Below, piece by piece: positions 59,756-64,000 of a stretch of DNA of 64,000 bases. The stretch covers positions 186,001-250,000 of the forward strand of contig NZ_BMFY01000002.1 in assembly GCF_014639315.1 (NCBI RefSeq), written 5' to 3'. Numbering within the stretch: the stretch's first letter is position 1; every line of letters begins with the position of its first letter. The position numbers and the translations under genes were made by a program. A model generated the notes under the pieces. That model saw nothing but the letters and a program-made list of their open reading frames with translations. It had not been told where the DNA came from and made no database searches. This stretch comes from Sediminivirga luteola (GTDB lineage: Bacteria > Actinomycetota > Actinomycetes > Actinomycetales > Brevibacteriaceae).

Positions 59756-61246
59756 TCAGAGCAGCGCCGAGGTCAGCCGCGCCACGTTCTCGAAGTAGCG
59801 CTTGGCCAGCGGCCTGCTCACCCAGCGCTCCAGCGTGAGCTCCTCGCAGTTCGGCCGGTAGTCCGACTCTTCCAGCTGGTACATCCGGGAGACGAAACCC
59901 TCATCGGCGATCATCAGCGAGATCTCGAAGTTCATCGCGAAGGACCGCTCGTCCATATTGGACGAGCCGATGACAGCCACATCGTCGTCCACCAGGATGA
60001 ACTTCGAGTGCAGCACCACCGGCGCGTGGTACAGGAAGATACGCACCTTGGCACGCATCAGCTCCTCGTAGAACGAGCACTGCGCCAGGTGCGTGATGGT
60101 GTGATCGCCGGTCTCCCCGACGTATAGCCGCACCTCCACGCCGGAGAGCGCCGCCGTGGTGAGGGCGTGCATGATCGACTCGTCCGGCACGAAATACGGG
60201 CTGCAGATGACGATCCGCTCGTTCGCGTTGTAGATCAGGTGGTTGAACAGCCGCAGATTGTTCTCCAGCTCGAACCCGGGCCCCGAGGGCACCACCTGGC
60301 TGATCCCATCGGCGCTGAGCTCCTCCGGCAGGCGCGTGTCGAACTCGTCGAAGAGGATCTGCTCGGTCTCCGAGTACCAGTCGGTGATGAACACCGCGTT
60401 GAGCGCCGCCACGATGGGACCCTCCGTGCGCACCATCAGGTCCAGCCACTCCAAGCCGCGGCGCAGATTGCCCGGCTTGTTGTAGGAACGGTGGATGATG
60501 TTCTGAGAGCCGGTGTAGGCGCAGGCGCCGTCCACGACGAGGAGCTTGCGGTGATTGCGCAGGTCCGGCCGCTGGTACTCCAGGCGCCACGGCCGCACCG
60601 GCAGCATCCGCCGCCACGGGATGCCCGCGCTGTCGAGCAGCCGGACGAGTTCCTTATAGCCGGGGTAGCCGAGGGAACCGACGTGGTCGATGAGGATGCG
60701 CACCTTCACCCCGCGCTGATGAGCCCGCAGCAGCGCCTCGATGAGCTCCTTCGTCGCCGGATCCAGGGAGACGATGTAGAACTCGAAGTGCACGTACTCC
60801 TGGGCCCGGTCGACATCGGCGGCCATCAGGCGCATGCACTGGTGGCTGTCCGGCAGCAGCTCGAAGCTGTTCCCGCCCAGCAGAGGAAGCGTCCCCAGCG
60901 TGTAGTTCAGCTGCGCGGCGGTGCGGACGTACTCCGGCAGGTCGTCGGCATCGGCGGCGATGGCGCCCCCGCCGCTGAGTTCACGGATGTAGCGGTTGAT
61001 CTCCGTCTGCTTCTCACGCCGCGGCCGCGGCGCCTTGGCCGAACCGAACAGCAGGAACGCGAGGATGCCGACGTACGGGATGAAGAAGATGGCCACCAGC
61101 CAGCCCAGTGCCACCGAGGGTTTGCGCTTGTTCGGGATCCATCCGAGGGCGACGATGCGGATGAGCAGATCCACCCCGACCAGCACGATGGTGGCCCACA
61201 AGGGGAACCCAGTGACCGGAAACAGCGAGAACCCCATGAACGACAT
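59756..61246 (-). CDS. cls: Cardiolipin synthase
   Basis: This 496-residue membrane phospholipase-D-type transferase joins two phosphatidylglycerols (or equivalents) into cardiolipin. Two N-terminal membrane helices (about 13-60) precede two HKD motifs: HRKLLVVDGACAYTGSQN (about 232-249) and HSKFILVDDDVAVIGSSNMD (about 411-430). The gap between the Ytx-like gene and this stop (59634-59755) holds GC-rich sequence without a clear terminator. ATG 61246. Confidence 0.92.
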   Translation of the reverse strand: MSFMGFSLFPVTGFPLWATIVLVGVDLLIRIVALGWIPNKRKPSVALGWLVAIFFIPYVGILAFLLFGSAKAPRPRREKQTEINRYIRELSGGGAIAADADDLPEYVRTAAQLNYTLGTLPLLGGNSFELLPDSHQCMRLMAADVDRAQEYVHFEFYIVSLDPATKELIEALLRAHQRGVKVRILIDHVGSLGYPGYKELVRLLDSAGIPWRRMLPVRPWRLEYQRPDLRNHRKLLVVDGACAYTGSQNIIHRSYNKPGNLRRGLEWLDLMVRTEGPIVAALNAVFITDWYSETEQILFDEFDTRLPEELSADGISQVVPSGPGFELENNLRLFNHLIYNANERIVICSPYFVPDESIMHALTTAALSGVEVRLYVGETGDHTITHLAQCSFYEELMRAKVRIFLYHAPVVLHSKFILVDDDVAVIGSSNMDERSFAMNFEISLMIADEGFVSRMYQLEESDYRPNCEELTLERWVSRPLAKRYFENVARLTSALL

Positions 61247-61309
61247 CCTACGTGGGGGCCGGCGCCTCGCAGCGGCGGGCGAAAGACACCGCGGAGGCCG
61301 GTGCCGCGG

Positions 61310-62074
61310 TCACTCGCCGGTGAAGCGAGGGTCGCGCCGCTCGAAGAACGCCCGCTTGCCCTCGGCGAAGTCCGCGGAGAAGAACAGCCGCCGCTGGGCG
61401 TTCTTCTCCGCCGCGAGGGCTTCCTCCAGGCTCGGGGCGCGGTACCGCAGCACCGCCTTGGTGCCGCTCACCGCCGCCGGCGCCCGCCCGGCGAGGTCCC
61501 CGGCCAGGCGCTGGGCCGCCGGAAGCGCGGCCTCCCCGGCAACCTCGTCGACGATCCCCTGGGCCAGCGCCGCCGCCGCAGGAATCGGTTCGGCACGCAG
61601 CAGCAGGTAGCGGGCCCGTGCCGGGCCGACCCGGGCGGCGAGGAGGCTCAGGATCCCGCCGTCCGGAAGAAGCCCCAGGCGGGTGAAGGGCAGCACGAAC
61701 ACCGCCGTCTCATCGGCGATCACGGCATCGCACGCGAGCGCGAGACCCACCGCAGCGCCGGCGGCCGGACCGGAGACCGCGGCGACCGACGGCACTTCCA
61801 GGCCCGTCACCAGGCGGACCATGGCGGCGATGGCGTCCATCTGCTCATCGGCGCCGCGTTCGTCCGCCGGCGGCATCTGCGCCAGGTCGCCGCCGGAGGA
61901 GAACACCCCGCCGGAGCCGGTGAAGACGACCGCCTTCACCTGGTCCCCGTGCTGGGAGAGGGCCGTGGTGAAATCGTGGAACATCTCCACGGAGAGCGCA
62001 TTGCGCGAGGCCGGGTTGTGCAGCTGGACGGTCAGGACGCCGGAAGCGGAGAGCTCGGACTGGATCAGGGACAT
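61310..62074 (-). CDS. Enoyl-CoA hydratase/isomerase family protein
   Basis: This 254-residue crotonase-fold protein has the oxyanion-hole strand VVFTGSGGVFSSGGDLAQMP (about 49-68) and SGPAAGAAVGLALACDAVIA (about 105-124). The canonical hydratase Glu pair is not clear: the second segment reads TRLGLLPDGGILSLL (about 136-150), with Asp where many hydratases have Glu, so isomerase or other crotonase activity is possible. ATG 62074 behind GGAGCC. Confidence 0.84.
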   Translation of the reverse strand: MSLIQSELSASGVLTVQLHNPASRNALSVEMFHDFTTALSQHGDQVKAVVFTGSGGVFSSGGDLAQMPPADERGADEQMDAIAAMVRLVTGLEVPSVAAVSGPAAGAAVGLALACDAVIADETAVFVLPFTRLGLLPDGGILSLLAARVGPARARYLLLRAEPIPAAAALAQGIVDEVAGEAALPAAQRLAGDLAGRAPAAVSGTKAVLRYRAPSLEEALAAEKNAQRRLFFSADFAEGKRAFFERRDPRFTGE

Positions 62075-62245
62075 GACGGGCTCCTCGTGCGGTTGGCGGA
62101 CGGGGGCTGCCGCGAGGTCGCGTGCGCTCCCACGGCGGTGCGGCCTGGCTCGGCGCGACTCCGCTGAGCCATCACCTGCTCTCGACCCTATCGGACCACG
62201 GAGTTCCCCTGCCTTGCACATGGCGCCCGCCGGTGACCTTCACGA

Positions 62246-62307
62246 AACAACCGGCGAGTGACAGAACAACACCGTCTACGGGGGTGTTCTGTCACTACCC
62301 GGTTGTT
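62246..62307. repeat. Palindromic element, copy B
   Basis: Arms 62246-62274 and 62279-62307 pair around TCTA. The inner part (AGTGACAGAAC...CACCGTCTACGG...GTGTTCTGTCACTA) matches copy A at 5187-5246. The outer stem AACAACCGG/CCGGTTGTT replaces ACACCACGCT/AGCGTGGTGT of copy A, keeping base pairing. This copy lies in a divergent region between two gene starts, so it is not simply a terminator. Confidence 0.75.
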
Positions 62308-62417
62308 CTCCGTGAGGGCGCGCCGCGTGGTCGCCCGGGCCCCATGCGCCGAGCCGTCGGCCGGGCCGGGTGCCATGGCGCTTAGGGTAGGGGCAAGCAT
62401 CGAGGCAGGAGGGACCC

Positions 62418-63098
62418 GTGAGGGAGCTGGGACCGCAGGACCGCGCCGACACCGCCGACGGCTGGCACCCGGCTGAGGCCGTGCCCCCGGTGCCGGTGCG
62501 CCCCGCTGCCAGCGTGATCGTGCTCCGGGAGGGCGGGGACGGGCCCGAGGTGTTCTTGCAGCACCGGGTCTCCACGATGGATTTCGCCGCCGGGGTCGCG
62601 GTCTTCCCCGGCGGCCGGGTCGATCAAGCCGACCGCGGTTCCGAGGTGCCCGCCGGTGTCCCGGAGGACCTGCTGGCCCGCCACGCACGGGCCTGGCGGC
62701 ACACCGACGAGGCCGGCACCGTCGACGGCGCGCGGATGATCCTGGCGGCCGCGCTGCGGGAGGTGGCCGAGGAGACCGGTGCGGCCCTGGATCCCCTGCG
62801 GCTGATGCCGTGGGCCAACTGGATCACGCCGCCGGGGCGGCCGCGGCGCTACGATACGTACTTCTTCCTCACCGCGGCCGATGCCGCGCTCACCCTGGAG
62901 CATCGCACGAGCGAGGCCCACCGGTCGGTGTGGACGCCGGTGCGGCAGGCGCTGGAGGACGAGGAACGCGGCGAGGTCAAGCTCATGCGTCCCACGCTGA
63001 CTCTGCTCAGGGAGCTGGCATCCCTGGGGTCAGCCGAGGACATCCTGGCGCAGGCCGCCACCGGACGGCGGATCGAACCGGTCCGGCACGACCGCTGA
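62418..63098 (+). CDS. NUDIX hydrolase (NUDT7/CoA-pyrophosphatase-like)
   Basis: This 226-residue NUDIX hydrolase has the box core AALREVAEETGAA (about 114-126) with the catalytic Glu pair; the upstream Gly of the consensus is replaced by the helix MILAAAL. FAAGVAVFPGGRVDQAD (about 56-72) is a family feature of RNUDT7/CoA diphosphatase-like members. It would hydrolyse a nucleoside-diphosphate-linked compound. GTG 62418 is chosen because AGGAGGG lies five bases before. Confidence 0.84.
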   Translation: MRELGPQDRADTADGWHPAEAVPPVPVRPAASVIVLREGGDGPEVFLQHRVSTMDFAAGVAVFPGGRVDQADRGSEVPAGVPEDLLARHARAWRHTDEAGTVDGARMILAAALREVAEETGAALDPLRLMPWANWITPPGRPRRYDTYFFLTAADAALTLEHRTSEAHRSVWTPVRQALEDEERGEVKLMRPTLTLLRELASLGSAEDILAQAATGRRIEPVRHDR

Positions 63099-63115
63099 GG
63101 TCCGCTTAGCGCAGG

Positions 63116-63163
63116 GGTTGTGCCCTAATTCCGCGTCAGTTCACGTGGAATTAGGGCACAACC
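63116..63163. terminator. Near-perfect 20-bp palindrome between convergent genes
   Basis: Left arm 63116-63135 (GGTTGTGCCCTAATTCCGCG) pairs with 63144-63163 with one G-T pair, loop of eight. No T-run follows, so it is either a bidirectional actinobacterial stop or another mobile palindrome. Its position between convergent NUDIX and SDR genes supports termination. Confidence 0.6.
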
Positions 63164-63182
63164 GCGGAATCATCAGGACGGA

Positions 63183-63944
63183 CTACTTGGGTGCCATCCG
63201 GATGGCGCCGTCGAGCCGGATCGTCTCGCCGTTGATCATCGGATTGGCGATGATGCTCTCCACCAGCTGCGCGTAGTCGGCGGGCGTGCCGAGCCGGCTC
63301 GGATGGGGGATCTGGCTGGCGAGCGACTGCTGCGCGGCTTCCGGGAGCCCGGCCATCATCGGCGTCTGGAAGATCCCGGGCGCGATGGTGACCACGCGGA
63401 TGAGGGAGGAGGCCAGCTCGCGCGCCATCGGCAGCGTCACGGCGGCGACGCCGCCCTTGGAGGCGGAGTACGCGATCTGCCCGATCTGCCCGTCGAAGGC
63501 CGCCACCGAGGCGGTGTTGACGATGACCCCGCGCTCCTCGCCGACCGGTTCCGTGCCCTGGATCGCCACGGCGGCCAGGCGGGAGACGTTGATGGTGCCG
63601 ATCAGGTTGATCGCGATGACCTTGCTCAGCTGCTCCAGGGGCAGCGGCCCGCGCTTGGAGACGAGCTTGCCGGGTGTGGCCACGCCGGCGCAGTTGACCA
63701 CGATGCGCAGATCGCCCAGGCTCGCGGCCAGGTCCACCGCCGCCTGCACCTGCTCCTCATCGGTGACGTCGGCGGCGGCGAAGTGCGCCCCCTCGCCCAG
63801 TTCCTGGGCGGTCTGCCGGCCGGCGTCCTCGTTGAGGTCCACCATGACCACCTGTGCGCCGGCTTCCAGCAGCTTGCGCGCAGTGCCGAGTCCGAGTCCG
63901 GACGCACCGCCGGTGACGAGAGCGACAGCACCGTCGATCTTCAT
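63183..63944 (-). CDS. SDR-family 3-hydroxyacyl-CoA dehydrogenase (type II-like)
   Basis: This 253-residue short-chain dehydrogenase has the cofactor motif [10 protein letters not shown] (11-20), [10 protein letters not shown] (about 84-93), and the catalytic Ser...YSASK ([19 protein letters not shown] at about 164-172). [23 protein letters not shown] and the end [15 protein letters not shown] match the 3-hydroxyacyl-CoA dehydrogenase/HSD10 subgroup. It likely oxidises a hydroxyacyl-CoA with NAD+. ATG 63944; the upstream 56 bases to the window edge show nothing further. Confidence 0.87.
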   Translation of the reverse strand: MKIDGAVALVTGGASGLGLGTARKLLEAGAQVVMVDLNEDAGRQTAQELGEGAHFAAADVTDEEQVQAAVDLAASLGDLRIVVNCAGVATPGKLVSKRGPLPLEQLSKVIAINLIGTINVSRLAAVAIQGTEPVGEERGVIVNTASVAAFDGQIGQIAYSASKGGVAAVTLPMARELASSLIRVVTIAPGIFQTPMMAGLPEAAQQSLASQIPHPSRLGTPADYAQLVESIIANPMINGETIRLDGAIRMAPK

Positions 63945-64000
63945 AGTCCACGCCTTTCGGGAGGGGTCCGGCGGGCCCGGCTGAGGGCGTGCCGGACCGC

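Noticed and set aside
60167-62167. 666-codon open frame on the plus strand
   Set aside because: Antisense to cardiolipin synthase and enoyl-CoA hydratase, with no motifs.
62246-62307. Intrinsic terminator
   Set aside because: It lies between two gene starts facing away from each other, lacks a T-run, and matches a second element elsewhere.

Overview
This is a GC-rich (by eye about 70%) bacterial chromosome segment. Short overlapping operons (ATGA/GTGA junctions), many lipoprotein-type binding proteins, a DUF5926-family gene and YtxH-like and BrkB/YihY membrane proteins all point to an actinobacterium, most likely of the order Micrococcales; the genus cannot be read from the sequence. No rRNA, tRNA, CRISPR array, transposase, integrase or phage gene was seen.

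Left third (1-24.8 kb): catabolism of methylated and acylated amines. A minus-strand trio (DUF3445 heme N-demethylase, ferredoxin-type reductase, DmmA-like protein) lies divergent to a gamma-glutamylmethylamide synthetase-like gene. At 16-20.6 kb are three N-methylglutamate synthase-like subunits (mgsA, mgsB, mgsC) followed by a covalent-flavin sarcosine-oxidase-like enzyme. Together they could take dimethylamine through methylamine, gamma-glutamylmethylamide and N-methylglutamate back to glutamate, releasing two formaldehydes. Between them are two parallel modules, each with a divergent TetR gene, a transporter and a class II histone-deacetylase-fold amidohydrolase. Module one (5.3-12.8 kb) uses a Pot-type ABC importer and also carries a cupin and a creatinase-type M24 protein. 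Module two (12.8-16.0 kb) uses an MFS transporter. A second Pot-type ABC importer fills 20.9-24.8 kb.

Middle (25-46 kb): an RraA-like/nitrilase/GntR operon with a clear promoter-operator; an Acr3/BASS-like transporter; a Mn/Zn ABC transporter (binding protein, ATPase, two permeases) behind a promoter with a perfect palindrome in its spacer; an AbgT transporter; and a GntR-controlled TRAP transporter with an FGGY kinase and a HpcH/HpaI aldolase, which looks like uptake and cleavage of an unidentified sugar or sugar acid. More ordinary genes follow: a lipid kinase, prephenate dehydratase, a GT2 glycosyltransferase, a DUF5926 protein, and a VapBC-like toxin-antitoxin pair beside the remnant of another PIN toxin.

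Right third (46-64 kb): an organosulfur-scavenging locus (DszA/NtaA-like flavin monooxygenase and DszC-like flavin enzyme, divergent from an SsuCBA-like importer and a decayed lipoprotein gene); a XRE-cupin regulator divergent from a thioredoxin-reductase-like protein; a AAA-type ATPase; etfBA ending in a very strong terminator; BrkB/YihY, YtxH-like, cardiolipin synthase, enoyl-CoA hydratase, NUDIX and SDR genes.

Non-coding structure includes two copies, 57 kb apart, of one palindromic element whose loop and inner stem are conserved while the outer stem changes on both sides; a 140-bp tandem duplication before the metal transporter; a degenerate 28-bp tandem array; and several palindromic operators placed on recognisable promoters.
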